Source: UBA1351 sp963677885 (GTDB lineage: Bacteria > Bacillota > Clostridia > Lachnospirales > Vallitaleaceae). Taken from it: DNA of 64,000 bases. Both the position numbers and the translations under genes were made by a program. The DNA lies in assembly GCA_963677885.1 (NCBI GenBank), contig OY782500.1:2418001-2482000 (forward strand). The letters run 5' to 3'. Positions 18,017 through 28,195 of the stretch are shown here, piece by piece; the stretch's first letter is position 1, and each line of letters starts with the position of its first letter. The notes below the pieces were generated by a model. The model saw only the letters and a list, made by a program, of their open reading frames with translations. It was not told the DNA's origin and made no database searches.

Positions 18017-19681
18017 CTATTTATTCTTATACCATTCATTTACCTCTTGGGTTATTTCATCTAATCCAAGGTGTTTTAGACTCAGGACAAAGTCATCAAA
18101 TTCATCCACGCTTAACTGGCCCATAATAACCCGAGTGTAAAATTCCATTTCAATATCGAAGATTCTTTCCATTTTTATCTTCATAGCATCAGTTGGAGCT
18201 CCGTAGAACTCATTTATCTTGAATTCATCATTCCTGTAGTAGTCATTCATCACTGAATAGGTACTTACCGGTCCAAAGACTTTTTCAATACTTGCTAGGC
18301 TACTGTCGCCATTTCTGTAGTCAATAATATCATGGTAGTAGTCCATTTCCTCAGTGGTTAATTGGGAGGTGTCCTTTGTATCAAGTGCTTTAGTAATATT
18401 CCAATGAGCTTGAAGGTTTTTTAAGGTGGGCCAGGTTTGGAAATTTGTCAAGTGCAAGCCTTCAAGGTTGGTTTCTTGGAAAAAATACCTTTCATATTCT
18501 TCTCTGTTTAAGGTGTTTTGCTTTTCCGTAAAAAAGTTGATGAGTTTGATTAAGGCTTCAGGATGTTCAAAATCTTTTTTGACAACGTAGTAATACCTTA
18601 CTTTCAAACCTATAAGAGGTCTAGCAATTTCATCGTCCTTTGATAAAAGTTTAAAGGCCTGCCAATCGGCTTCTGGATAATTATCAAGAGTGGTTTGCAG
18701 GGGCCATATAGGATCCCACATTTTTCCGAATTGAATCCCAATTTTATTTGAGTTTGATAGTTCAACAGTATCATTTGGTGTCTTAGCTGCAAAATCAGGA
18801 TTAATCAGACCCTCCATGTAGAGTTGATTTAAGTATGCTAAAGCTTCTTTAATTTCAGGTAGAGTACTGCCATATACAAGAGCACCATTATCGTCTTCTA
18901 GCCAGGCCGTCGGGTAGGCATGAAATCCATTAAATATGCCTAGAGCCTCGCCCACACCTTCATCCAGAAAGTTCTTAGTCAGCATCAAGCCATAAGTATC
19001 ATCGATACCATTACCATCAGGGTCATTTTCTTTAAAAGCTATCATTAATTGGTGGAGATCATCAAGATTTTCAGGTAATGGAAGATTCATTGCTTCCAGC
19101 CAATCCATTCGGATATATAAGAAAGATGCGCTGTCGATTGATGCATCTGTATTCGGAATTGCAATAAGTTTTTCGTTAAAAGTTGCTGAATCAAAGGCTG
19201 CACTTCCATCTCCGTGCTGAATGTCATAAGTAAGTGGAGTGGCATAATCATCATAAACGGATTGCAGATTATTATTGATAAGATTTGATTGTGCCAATAT
19301 TCCCAACTGTTCTTTTGAGACGATCATAATATCGGGTATGTCGCCGGAAGTTATAGCAAGATCTACTCGATTGAAGTTATCATCATTTCCCATGGCAATC
19401 CATTTATATTCTAGTTTGATACCAAGTTCTTCTTCGTATCCTTTGTTCCATACCGACTCATAAAGGCTTTCTTCAGAAAATGCATCTTCGATGGTTTTAT
19501 TCACAATAAACATGGTTTCCACAGTAATAGGTTCATCGTATTTTTGTGTATAATCATCTTGTAGAAGGTTGGAGTCGCCTGTTTCACTGCTTGAATCTTT
19601 GGTAGAAGTACACCCTATGACAAAAATAGTAAAAAAAATCAATACTATAGCAATATTTAATGGTTTATTTTTGTTATACAA
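18017..19681 (-). CDS. extracellular solute-binding lipoprotein (family 1)
   Basis: A 554-residue lipoprotein of the sugar ABC-transporter type (LplA-like length). The hydrophobic N terminus ends in a VIGC lipobox (Cys at residue 24). The solute-binding fold is indicated by the SGDIPDIMIVSKEQLG, DENDP-like DPDGNGIDDTYG and WLEDDNGALVYG segments typical of Paenibacillus and Clostridia homologues. The start is TTG with AGGAGG at 8 bases. No permease or ATPase genes are adjacent. It lies 168 bases after the GH35 gene and could be a late member of that operon or have its own promoter. Confidence 0.88.
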   Translation of the reverse strand: MYNKNKPLNIAIVLIFFTIFVIGCTSTKDSSSETGDSNLLQDDYTQKYDEPITVETMFIVNKTIEDAFSEESLYESVWNKGYEEELGIKLEYKWIAMGNDDNFNRVDLAITSGDIPDIMIVSKEQLGILAQSNLINNNLQSVYDDYATPLTYDIQHGDGSAAFDSATFNEKLIAIPNTDASIDSASFLYIRMDWLEAMNLPLPENLDDLHQLMIAFKENDPDGNGIDDTYGLMLTKNFLDEGVGEALGIFNGFHAYPTAWLEDDNGALVYGSTLPEIKEALAYLNQLYMEGLINPDFAAKTPNDTVELSNSNKIGIQFGKMWDPIWPLQTTLDNYPEADWQAFKLLSKDDEIARPLIGLKVRYYYVVKKDFEHPEALIKLINFFTEKQNTLNREEYERYFFQETNLEGLHLTNFQTWPTLKNLQAHWNITKALDTKDTSQLTTEEMDYYHDIIDYRNGDSSLASIEKVFGPVSTYSVMNDYYRNDEFKINEFYGAPTDAMKIKMERIFDIEMEFYTRVIMGQLSVDEFDDFVLSLKHLGLDEITQEVNEWYKNK

Positions 19682-19849
19682 TATCAGAACCTCCTAACAA
19701 ATGTTGCATGTGTTAATATTTCAAATGTACTACTTAGACACCTATGTAAATACTTTTAGGATCCTGTCACTAAAATTACTTCGTGTTATTCTATTATAAC
19801 ATAACGATTTTGGAAATGACTATTTTGTCTGTATACGAAAAATAAGGGT

Positions 19850-22093
19850 CTATTTCAAAATAATCTTTCTCCCTGTTATGAACTCAATATTCCTAATACC
19901 ACCAAGCTCCTCCCCTTTGAAACTCTTCTGTAAGGCCATTTCAGACTCGTTAATGATATAGGAGCCTTTTTTGCTTTTCCTAATGTGCAGATCTAAGCAA
20001 TTGTCCACCATCGTATTCGCAAATCGTTTCAAGTCGAATTCCCACACCTGACCGTTATGAAAATGATCCAAGATTAATCTCCCTCTTGATAGCGCATTGG
20101 CCACATCTCCTTCATAATCTACTCTTAACCACAGGTGGTCAAACAGCTTGAGGTCCTCCTCATCCATTGTCACTTGTCCTTTCACACCCTCAAACACTAC
20201 AGCAGATTTCACCTGCCTCTCTCTTACACTTAAACAATAGGAGTCAAAGCCATCATTTCGTTCAGTGTTGCTTATTCGACAATCTTCTGTCTGGGTGATC
20301 AAGTTGTCATTTATGGGCGGATATATTTGAAGGGTCAGGTCTTTTTCTCCTTTTGTTTCTAATATTATCTGATTATCCTTGATCATAAAGTCTCCATCTG
20401 AAATAAATATACGGTCTTTTCCTCTGAAGTTCCCCTTGTATAGGTTCAAGGCTTCATGCCAAGGTAAGGTATACACACAGATTTCCTGTCCCTGATGACT
20501 CTGTAGCTTAAAAGATGAAATGACATCTGCCCTCTTTATGATAAGGTCTAAATCCCTAAACTTATATTCAGGTTTGATACCCTTAATAGCTGCAAAAAAG
20601 TACGTTCTGGTATTATTGATGTCTAAGAAAGTAATAGGCTGACAGGTGCTATAAATAAGCTCATGACCACCCATATCCATTTTATAAGGCATAATACCAC
20701 TTACTCCGGAAGCCAATTGGAAAACTCCTTTTTCAGGAATTTTTATAAGATCATCATTCATTTTGATCTGAATGGACAAATCATTATGGTCTTTCATGTT
20801 AAGGTGGTCTTGATAATTAGACAGAAAGATAAATCCGCTTTGTCCATTGGTTCTGGTGGCATACCTTAAGCTATGTCTGTCATAGGAGTCTTTGGCGCTG
20901 TCTAAAGGAATATATGGTCTCATAGGAATCAATAATTCTTGATAGGTCACCATAAAATAGTGAAGTAATCGCAGGGCATCACCAGAAGACCGCACCTGAC
21001 CGAAGGCTCCAATAGGGGCTTGAAAGTCATAATCAATCTTCGGTGTTGTATTTTCATTAAGAAAGTTCTTCTCTCCTACTCTGTTTAATCCCCCATGAAA
21101 CATATAATAACCCAAGAAGTTACTACCACCAGCTAAAGCTGTCAAGGCTATGGACTGAACACTTTCTGTCTCTACCTGAAAACGGGATTGGTACCAGCAC
21201 TGCATACCTCCCATTAATTCGCAATATGTTACAGGATAAGGTGTATTCCTTGTGCGATCCTTAAAAACATAATTGTCCGAAGGAGGCTGCATATCTCCCT
21301 CTTTATGAATATACCAGGGTCTATATGCATACCCACCCAGCATTGGCAAGAATCTGCCTCCTTCTGGCAACCCACTTTCCCAACCTGTCATTGTGTAAAA
21401 AGGTGTTTTCAAACCTACTTCTTCTGCCATCTTTTGCAATATAGATATATGACTTAGATCACTTGAGCCGATTCCAGTGTATTCTGTACCATGTCCTAGA
21501 GTCATTTCCCAAGGAGAAGATGCATGAAGATATTCATTTTCAAGTTGAATGGCTATGATGCAACCTCCCAACTCAAAGATTTGCTCTCTGGCCTGTATGG
21601 CGATTTCACTATAGAGTTTTTCAACATAGGCCAGATAATCCCTATCATTGGACCGCACTTCAAAAGACCTGCCATATAGCCAGTCTGGTAAACCACCATT
21701 TCGAACTTCTCCATGACAATAAGGGCCGATTCTCAAAATGACAAATATCTTATGTCTCTTGCATAAGCTCAGAAAATAATTAAGATCATTGCTGCCGGTC
21801 CAGTCAAATCTACCCTCTATCTCCTCATGATAAATCCAAAAAACATATGTAGAGATAACATTGATGCCATTTATTTTCATTCTGATGATGGCATCTTCCC
21901 ATTCTTCCTTTGGGTAGCGCCCGTAATGAAATTCACCGGCAATAACCATGAAGGGCACATTGTTCTTACTAATTCCCAAGCTTGTTACATCAATTTGGTC
22001 TCCCCAGGGATTCTTATAGTCGCTCCCATCAAAAATACTTATGGCTTCCAAAGCCTGACTTGACCTTATATCCATTTTATAAATGCTCATCAT
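19850..22093 (-). CDS. glycoside hydrolase family 35 (beta-galactosidase-type)
   Basis: A 747-residue enzyme without signal peptide, so it probably acts in the cytoplasm on imported sugars. The GH35 barrel is seen in VIAGEFHYGRYPKEEWED, RIGPYCHGEVRNGGLPDWL and QLENEY, where the Glu before Asn-Glu-Tyr region carries the acid/base; the nucleophile is probably in TYCELMGG. The C-terminal half is beta-rich and less conserved. The start (SD TAGGAG, 5 bases) lies 9 bases after the heparinase-like gene, so the two are co-transcribed. The substrate would be beta-galactosides released from a glycan or glycolipid. Confidence 0.9.
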   Translation of the reverse strand: MMSIYKMDIRSSQALEAISIFDGSDYKNPWGDQIDVTSLGISKNNVPFMVIAGEFHYGRYPKEEWEDAIIRMKINGINVISTYVFWIYHEEIEGRFDWTGSNDLNYFLSLCKRHKIFVILRIGPYCHGEVRNGGLPDWLYGRSFEVRSNDRDYLAYVEKLYSEIAIQAREQIFELGGCIIAIQLENEYLHASSPWEMTLGHGTEYTGIGSSDLSHISILQKMAEEVGLKTPFYTMTGWESGLPEGGRFLPMLGGYAYRPWYIHKEGDMQPPSDNYVFKDRTRNTPYPVTYCELMGGMQCWYQSRFQVETESVQSIALTALAGGSNFLGYYMFHGGLNRVGEKNFLNENTTPKIDYDFQAPIGAFGQVRSSGDALRLLHYFMVTYQELLIPMRPYIPLDSAKDSYDRHSLRYATRTNGQSGFIFLSNYQDHLNMKDHNDLSIQIKMNDDLIKIPEKGVFQLASGVSGIMPYKMDMGGHELIYSTCQPITFLDINNTRTYFFAAIKGIKPEYKFRDLDLIIKRADVISSFKLQSHQGQEICVYTLPWHEALNLYKGNFRGKDRIFISDGDFMIKDNQIILETKGEKDLTLQIYPPINDNLITQTEDCRISNTERNDGFDSYCLSVRERQVKSAVVFEGVKGQVTMDEEDLKLFDHLWLRVDYEGDVANALSRGRLILDHFHNGQVWEFDLKRFANTMVDNCLDLHIRKSKKGSYIINESEMALQKSFKGEELGGIRNIEFITGRKIILK

Positions 22094-22102
22094 ATTCTCC
22101 TA

Positions 22103-24082
22103 CTACTTGTATTCTCCATTCTTTATCCCTTCAGGACCTTTATAAAGGATAAACTGTCTTCCCAGAAACCATTGTCCCCCCACTTGAAAGTGGTTGTTCT
22201 GGTTATGGTAAAGGGAAGTATTGCCAACAAGCCAGGATCCTCCCCTTGTTGTAAGCTCAACCGCGAATGCATTGTTCGGAGAAAGAAGTTCTCCCCACCG
22301 GTTAAACACGTCTATATGCCTGACCTTAAGCTTCAATTTTGCTGGTGCAATAATAGTCGATAAAATTGTACTTCCTTGAGTTCTAGAGTATGCAGTCAAA
22401 TGATGACTATCCTCTACTGCATTATATAGCCTGGATACTTTTGCTTTTTCATATTTAAGGAGTGAGGGCTCACCTAATATAAGTTCGACAGCCTCATCTC
22501 CCTCACCAATCAAAGCACCGGAATTACCAACCTGGACCGGACCCATTAAGGCATTGAAATGCCGCCTCACATCATATGCTCCTTTGGTCTGAATCTTATC
22601 CATAACCAGAAGTATCCCCTGACCTAAATACAGTAGACCTCTGGAATGTAACACACCTGGTTCAAGACCTAAATAACCATCATGGCAACTTTCAGCATAG
22701 TCAAAAAACGAAGCTGTTTTTCGATGATTGTATAAGGGTTGAGCAACCTTCCCATATGACCAGGTATCCACATAATCGCTGTAACTTACTCCTTCAATCG
22801 TCAGGGTGTTGTGGGCTCCAGGCTCTTTTAAACGACGTCTTAAAGGAGAATCATCCTTATAGGTATACCTGCCACTATCCCCAAAGACTGTATTGCCATT
22901 ATACCAATAGTCAAAATGAAGCAGATCCACATGTCCGTGACCACCTCCTATTTGCCCGCTGATATACATAATGTGAGTATGGTCATTGTCTTCCTTACTG
23001 CCTAAGACATGATAGCCTGATGATCTTAAGTGGGTTGATAATTCAGCCACTTCAGTCCTATTTACTTGTGAATTAAAGCTAGGATTCATAAAATACCAGT
23101 ACCAGTCTTGACCAATTTCATGAATATTCAACTGGCAAGGTTGACCAGAAAGCCATTTTGCTACTTCAAGTTCCTCTTTAATATAAAGACAGTCACTATC
23201 TCCCTTCATTGCTTGATAGCCATCAGGTTTCATCAACGAAAGACCAGCAACAGTCATTCGACCCAGATATTCTTGCAGCTCACTATTTAAGGTCTCTCCT
23301 TTGGTCATTTGTAAGGCTAGTCCTTTCATAAGACATAAGGTCATTTCATGATGATAGGTTGTAGACTGCTCCCAATGAAAGCCATCTTCATGAATCTGAA
23401 CTCTCAGACAGGCAAGTAAATGTTCCATGGCTCCTTTTTTCCAAGATGGTGCTTCCGGCAAATATGTTGCTCCAAGACCAAGGGCCAGTAAGCCAATATT
23501 CTCGATAATAGACCAATTGCTATGTATAAGCCCTTTTTCATTATGTTTCATTAGATAATGACCATGAACCTTAAGGGAATCAAGGATTTGAACAAGGATC
23601 TCATCTCTCATCTCTTCGATAAAAAAAGGTAAGGCTTCCAACCAGTGTTCAACTCTTATACCTGCATCGATTGTACGCCAACTATAGACTTGAGTTTCTT
23701 TACTTAATGGATTTTTGCCTATCCAATCACTGATGATTGTTTCAAAAGCATTAAGGTATATCGGGTTCTTCGTGATATAATATGCCTTAGCCAGAATGAC
23801 GAAAAATCGGTGCCTGTTAAGCATATAGGTCCACTCAAGATCTCCCTTTGCAGAATGAGACCAGTCAATCTCCTCCCCAAAGTCAACGAAGTCTCTACAA
23901 GGTTCCATGTCCCACTTATGGGTAAAAGAAAAGCGATAGGCAGCAACTTGATTAGCCTCTTCAATCATTTCTTTCATTTCTCCACTAAACCACTTGAGAA
24001 GCTTTTTTTTATCACCTTCCCTTGACGGATAAAGGTAGCTGTTTGTCAAAACCTCTTCTTTAATTTTTTCAATATTGTACAA
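22103..24082 (-). CDS. heparinase II/III-like polysaccharide lyase family protein
   Basis: A 659-residue protein. The N-terminal half is an alpha-toroid (YSWRTIDAGIRVEHWLEAL, HSNWSIIENIGLLALG). The C-terminal heparinase II/III domain has the hallmark GGHGHVDLLHFDYWYNG, GDSGRYTY and GAHNTLTI segments. Such enzymes cleave uronic-acid-containing polysaccharides or shorter uronides. No signal peptide is seen, so it may act on imported oligosaccharides. The start is TTG with a distant GAGG; the alternative is not clear. It lies 82 bases after the EEP gene and just before GH35. Confidence 0.88.
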   Translation of the reverse strand: MYNIEKIKEEVLTNSYLYPSREGDKKKLLKWFSGEMKEMIEEANQVAAYRFSFTHKWDMEPCRDFVDFGEEIDWSHSAKGDLEWTYMLNRHRFFVILAKAYYITKNPIYLNAFETIISDWIGKNPLSKETQVYSWRTIDAGIRVEHWLEALPFFIEEMRDEILVQILDSLKVHGHYLMKHNEKGLIHSNWSIIENIGLLALGLGATYLPEAPSWKKGAMEHLLACLRVQIHEDGFHWEQSTTYHHEMTLCLMKGLALQMTKGETLNSELQEYLGRMTVAGLSLMKPDGYQAMKGDSDCLYIKEELEVAKWLSGQPCQLNIHEIGQDWYWYFMNPSFNSQVNRTEVAELSTHLRSSGYHVLGSKEDNDHTHIMYISGQIGGGHGHVDLLHFDYWYNGNTVFGDSGRYTYKDDSPLRRRLKEPGAHNTLTIEGVSYSDYVDTWSYGKVAQPLYNHRKTASFFDYAESCHDGYLGLEPGVLHSRGLLYLGQGILLVMDKIQTKGAYDVRRHFNALMGPVQVGNSGALIGEGDEAVELILGEPSLLKYEKAKVSRLYNAVEDSHHLTAYSRTQGSTILSTIIAPAKLKLKVRHIDVFNRWGELLSPNNAFAVELTTRGGSWLVGNTSLYHNQNNHFQVGGQWFLGRQFILYKGPEGIKNGEYK

Positions 24083-24164
24083 AAATTTTCAACCTCACAA
24101 ATCTGTTAAATTCAAGGTGTCCTTATCACCTCGCAGTCTTATTCAGGCAGACGAAGTCCTAAGG

Positions 24165-25073
24165 TCATTCTTTTTTCTTAGTTAAAATAACACTGACAGG
24201 AAAGTGGTCAGATATACTCTGTGTTGCCTCGTTAATATGTACATCACTCTCTGTCAAATAGGATTTCAGACTGTCTGAAAGAAAGATAAAATCAATGCGT
24301 TCCCCTCTTTCGCCAATGTTATCCGTTGGATATGTGTAAAGTTTAAGGTCCTCTTGATTAACATTTCTATAACCGTCAACATACCCTCTCTCAATCAGCT
24401 GGTTGGTGACGCTGTAGTCCAGGTGACCATCAACCAAGTTCTTTTCATTGTAGAAATCCATTATATTCTTGGAAACCAGATAGTCCTGGTCCTCAATAGA
24501 ATGAGTATTAAAATCTCCCAGGATAACAATATCCTGATTATTTGAAATCTCCCACCTTTCCAAATAATCCAAGATTTGAACTACTTCATCCATTCTCTTT
24601 TTGGCACTCTTTGGAGACAAGTGAACCACAAGGAAATGAATACCTTCAATCTTCACATGGAGAGCTCCATGGTGCAAACCGATTCTCATTTTCTTAATCA
24701 GTTCAATGGGATACTTAGAAGTAATGCCTACAGGGTATCCCGATTCCTTTAACTGAATAACATACTGGTGGCCATAGCTTTCCGCCATTACCTCTAAATC
24801 ATGGCCCCTGAAATCATTCAGTTCTTCTAAGGCCAGTACATCCGGCGTTTCATTTTTTATGTAGTCAACAAAAGCCTCATACCTTTCTGGCTCATTGAGA
24901 CCAAGGAGAACATTGTAGGTCATAATCTTAAATTCAGATTCCTGGTTTATGTGGTCAGAGTATCGGTCATCTGAATACTCGATCATATTTAATCGATAAA
25001 GTCCGATTACACCAAAACCAATAACCAAGAGTAAAGCCACTATTAAATTTGCAAGTCTGTTCTTTCTTCCCAT
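24165..25073 (-). CDS. membrane-anchored endonuclease/exonuclease/phosphatase-family protein
   Basis: A 302-residue protein with an N-terminal membrane segment (residues 8-28). The EEP fold is complete: MTYNVLLG, PDVLALEELND (metal-binding Glu), VVHLSPKS, ILGDFNTHS (Asp and Asn) and the C-terminal SDHFPV (Asp-His). The family includes DNases, inositol phosphatases and bacterial sphingomyelinases. Its position between an endoglycoceramidase-like GH5 and a heparinase-like gene makes a lipid-head or phosphodiester hydrolase acting outside the membrane plausible. The start has SD GGGAGGAG and lies 19 bases after the GH5 gene. Confidence 0.87.
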   Translation of the reverse strand: MGRKNRLANLIVALLLVIGFGVIGLYRLNMIEYSDDRYSDHINQESEFKIMTYNVLLGLNEPERYEAFVDYIKNETPDVLALEELNDFRGHDLEVMAESYGHQYVIQLKESGYPVGITSKYPIELIKKMRIGLHHGALHVKIEGIHFLVVHLSPKSAKKRMDEVVQILDYLERWEISNNQDIVILGDFNTHSIEDQDYLVSKNIMDFYNEKNLVDGHLDYSVTNQLIERGYVDGYRNVNQEDLKLYTYPTDNIGERGERIDFIFLSDSLKSYLTESDVHINEATQSISDHFPVSVILTKKKE

Positions 25074-25092
25074 AACTCCTCCCTGAAACCTT

Positions 25093-26562
25093 TTACATTA
25101 AAATATTTATAGACCTATTCTTATGACCGATAGGTTCAATGCTTACATAGCAGGGGCCATGATCCAAGGACTCAATCCTGTACTCTCCGTCAAAGTCTAT
25201 ACTGGCGGGTACTTTAGGTAAGTATATTTGAGTCGGCTGATTCAATATTTCTTTCTCAGTCCAAGACATCTTGAATTCCTTAAGCTCAAAGCTGTAACCA
25301 TAATGGTTAATACACCCTGCCACAGCTTGGGGATAAGGTCGTGCCAGTATATGAGCCACGGGGAAATGCTCAATATTGTCCTCCCAACAGTAATAAGTAT
25401 GGCTCCACTGTTCTTTATCAAAATAATTCAGGATATACCGGATGTGGTCGAGGCCCTCCTCATACCTACCATGAGCCCCCCACTCTCCAAAAATCACAGG
25501 TATCTTCAAGCGGTCTTGAACTCTTTTGTGTGCATCCAAAATAGTTTTTATTCGATTATTACTTGCATAAATAACAGCCGGTGTATCGACGACCAAATCA
25601 TAACCATGAGGCGAAAAAACCTGTAGTGGCTCAGGAACTCCATTCACTTGAACCCTCTGGACAGATGACTCAATGCCCATATTTGAGAAATAGCAGTTCT
25701 CAGTCAAAATGAGTCCATCAGAAGTTTTCTTCCGAAGGGCACGAGTCATACGATTGTAAAAGTCAGCCAAATGTCCAGTATCAAAGGCTTCAACCAAAGG
25801 TTTGCCTTGCTCAGCCATGGCCTTAAAAAGTTCTGAGTCATCAATATCTTGAAGAAGTTGAAACTTCATCGCCTCATCTTGAAAGGCCCGCATCATTTCT
25901 TCCGGTGATTTATTCTGTCCAGTTAAAGCAGCATACGTCATAAGTAGACTACCCATTATTTCCAATGAGTTCTGGCCCGGAAAGGGTTCATTAATAAAGT
26001 CATAACCTATAAGAGCGTCATGGTGACCGATTGCCTCGATGACATGAAGCCAAAGGGCTTCATAATGATCCAGTAAGCCTATTCCTTTACTTGTTAACCT
26101 ATTGTCCCAAAAATTCTTATATGCCTTATTAACCGCACCGCTAAATAAGTAAGCGTCACTCCACAGGTCCCCTTTAATGTGATCAGCTCCATCTGTTATA
26201 GTGGCCCATTCCGGTGCTCCTCCATCAAAAATTCTACTGTATAGGTCCTGGTGCATATCAAGAAAAACAGCAATTCCATTCGCCTTACACTGGTCCAAAA
26301 CATCTTCAACCCATCCTAAGTAATCATCGTTGTAGTGGCCCATTTCATGTTCAATGGCATCCCAGATGATACCCATTCGAATCAAGTTTATCCCTTTGTC
26401 TTTCAAGGCTTTAAATTGTTCAGGATCAAATAAGCGGGTATAACGTCGACCACCTGGCTCAGAGTCATCCATTTCACCCTTATATACCAGATTAATGCCG
26501 TTAAAGATTCGGACTCTACCCTCATCATCAATCATATGTCTTCCTTGTACTTTAATATTCAT
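25093..26562 (-). CDS. glycoside hydrolase family 5, endoglycoceramidase-like
   Basis: A 489-residue enzyme without a signal peptide. The GH5 barrel carries the acid/base in YDFINEP (Glu near 190) and the nucleophile in FGEWGAHG (near 370). WDAIEHEMGHYNDDYL and DMHQDLYSRIF with GGAPEWA closely follow the pattern of endoglycoceramidases and related glucosylceramide or sterylglucoside hydrolases, which cleave the glycan-lipid linkage. The start has SD GAGGAAAG. It is second in the operon led by the transporter at 26577-28046 (14-base gap). The substrate assignment is a family-level inference. Confidence 0.85.
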   Translation of the reverse strand: MNIKVQGRHMIDDEGRVRIFNGINLVYKGEMDDSEPGGRRYTRLFDPEQFKALKDKGINLIRMGIIWDAIEHEMGHYNDDYLGWVEDVLDQCKANGIAVFLDMHQDLYSRIFDGGAPEWATITDGADHIKGDLWSDAYLFSGAVNKAYKNFWDNRLTSKGIGLLDHYEALWLHVIEAIGHHDALIGYDFINEPFPGQNSLEIMGSLLMTYAALTGQNKSPEEMMRAFQDEAMKFQLLQDIDDSELFKAMAEQGKPLVEAFDTGHLADFYNRMTRALRKKTSDGLILTENCYFSNMGIESSVQRVQVNGVPEPLQVFSPHGYDLVVDTPAVIYASNNRIKTILDAHKRVQDRLKIPVIFGEWGAHGRYEEGLDHIRYILNYFDKEQWSHTYYCWEDNIEHFPVAHILARPYPQAVAGCINHYGYSFELKEFKMSWTEKEILNQPTQIYLPKVPASIDFDGEYRIESLDHGPCYVSIEPIGHKNRSINILM

Positions 26563-26576
26563 CTTCTTTCCTCGCT

Positions 26577-28046
26577 TTAATCAAAATTGTAGACTTCCTC
26601 TGCTTTTAGTATTTCCTCATTCACTTGACTTGTTTCTTCCATCTCTAGTCGCCTGGCTATAATTTTATCTTCGGCTTTTTTGTTATAGGGTAATAAAAGA
26701 ATGACAATAATCGCCAATACAAGAGAAATCATAGGAATGATACTAGATGCCACTCTAAGACCATGTATAGCTCTTTCCGTCTGAACAGTCAGGCTTCCAT
26801 CATACCCATAATAAGACAGAACTGCCCCAAAAATAAAAGCTCTAATACCATTGGATGGTTTTAAGACTAAAGAACTTAAAGCGCTGATGTATCCTATTTT
26901 TCTAGTGCCGGTTTTCTGCCAGTCTTCGTCGATTACCAAACTGACTGTAGGACCGGTAATGGTCATCTGTGATCCATGAGTGATAACAATCAAACCAAAG
27001 CAAATAAATGCCATGATTAAACTGTTGGCAAAATATAAGCCAATAAAACCGAATACAGCAGGCACTACCATAAGTGCATATGCCTTCTTAATACCAAACT
27101 TTCTTTGAATGGATGGTATAACAGGTATTATTAAGAACAAGATCAAACCATTTGATAAGTCAATAATCACCGATTGGGTTGAACTTGCCTTCAAAATATT
27201 ATCCATATAATAGAGAAACATAGTGAAATAATAGGCAACAGACATGTTGAATAGATAAGCCAATATATTGACAAGCCAAAAGCCTTTGGACTTTATGATG
27301 TCCTTGGTATATTGGGCAATATCATGAGCCAGCTGGGCATCTACATTAACAAAATCAGTTTTATAATATGCTGGGTCATCCTCAAGTTTCTTAAGTCCAA
27401 ACCAAAAAAGAAAACCATTTAAAGTCATAATCACGACCATGACAGGTGTGATATAAGTCACTGGTTTATCCCCAACAAAAAGAATTAGCGGAATCATTGT
27501 AATGATTGCTGACAAGATATAGGTAGTGTAAGTCAAAAGAACGGAATATTCCATCCTCTCCTCCGTATCTCGTAATCTTAAAAATGTATAGGAAGCAATT
27601 GCCGTTCCATATGCCGTCATCCCTGCTTCATAAACAATGAACATAAAGAGCAGATACATATACACCAACCATGTCGACCATGTGTTGCCTACCAGGAGCA
27701 AGGCAAGCATGGTCAAGGCGATGGCCGGCACAGAGAGTTTAGCTATGTAGAGATATTTACCCTTTCCCGGCCGATATGGCATACGATCCAGAAAAATCCC
27801 TATAAGTGGATCATTTACTGCATTCCAAATACTTAGGATAAGAAATATGGTCCCAACATCCATTGGATCCAAACGTACAACATCTGTAAAATACTTAAAC
27901 ATAACAATTAAAACAACCAAGTTGGCCACATTCAGGGGCAGCTTAGGTAATACAAGAAAAAAACGTTCAGCCAATGTCATTCTTTTAGAAGTAAATACCT
28001 TATCATATTGGCGTTTAAAAAAACTTTTAAGAGGTCTCATCACCAA
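26577..28046 (-). CDS. MFS sugar:cation symporter (GPH/MelB type)
   Basis: A 489-residue membrane protein with about 12 hydrophobic helices. The YFTDVVRLDPMDVGTIF, WNAVNDPLIGIFLDRMPYRPGKGKYL and VGDKP pieces match the glycoside-pentoside-hexuronide:cation symporter family (MelB, GusB and uronide transporters). It is the first gene of the minus-strand utilisation operon and starts at 28046 with AAAGGAG. The promoter 25 bases upstream has a MerR-type 19-base spacer with a perfect palindrome. A glycoside or uronide is the likely substrate. Confidence 0.9.
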   Translation of the reverse strand: MVMRPLKSFFKRQYDKVFTSKRMTLAERFFLVLPKLPLNVANLVVLIVMFKYFTDVVRLDPMDVGTIFLILSIWNAVNDPLIGIFLDRMPYRPGKGKYLYIAKLSVPAIALTMLALLLVGNTWSTWLVYMYLLFMFIVYEAGMTAYGTAIASYTFLRLRDTEERMEYSVLLTYTTYILSAIITMIPLILFVGDKPVTYITPVMVVIMTLNGFLFWFGLKKLEDDPAYYKTDFVNVDAQLAHDIAQYTKDIIKSKGFWLVNILAYLFNMSVAYYFTMFLYYMDNILKASSTQSVIIDLSNGLILFLIIPVIPSIQRKFGIKKAYALMVVPAVFGFIGLYFANSLIMAFICFGLIVITHGSQMTITGPTVSLVIDEDWQKTGTRKIGYISALSSLVLKPSNGIRAFIFGAVLSYYGYDGSLTVQTERAIHGLRVASSIIPMISLVLAIIVILLLPYNKKAEDKIIARRLEMEETSQVNEEILKAEEVYNFD

Positions 28047-28069
28047 TCTCCTTTCGTAAAACCATCTTC

Positions 28070-28100
28070 ATTATAAACCTTTGTCTAAGACAAAGGTCAA
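28070..28100 (-). promoter_or_regulatory. MerR-type promoter and operator of the transporter/GH operon
   Basis: On the minus strand TTGACC (28100-28095) and TATAAT (28075-28070) are separated by 19 bases, the over-long spacing typical of MerR-activated promoters. A perfect 10-bp inverted repeat, ACCTTTGTCT-A-AGACAAAGGT (28077-28097), fills the spacer. This is the expected binding site for the divergently encoded MerR protein. Confidence 0.85.
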
Positions 28101-28133
28101 GCCCTAGTAACATTTCAAAGCAATATTTCTACA

Positions 28134-28163
28134 TTGACATATCAATAGGGGGTCTTATATGAT
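28134..28163 (+). promoter_or_regulatory. promoter of the merR-type gene
   Basis: TTGACA at 28134-28139 and TATGAT at 28158-28163 with an 18-base spacer, facing the MerR-type gene. SD GAAAGGA at 28184-28190 precedes the ATG at 28196. Confidence 0.65.
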
Positions 28164-28195
28164 GGAATTACTGATTGAGTTATGAAAGGATTGTT

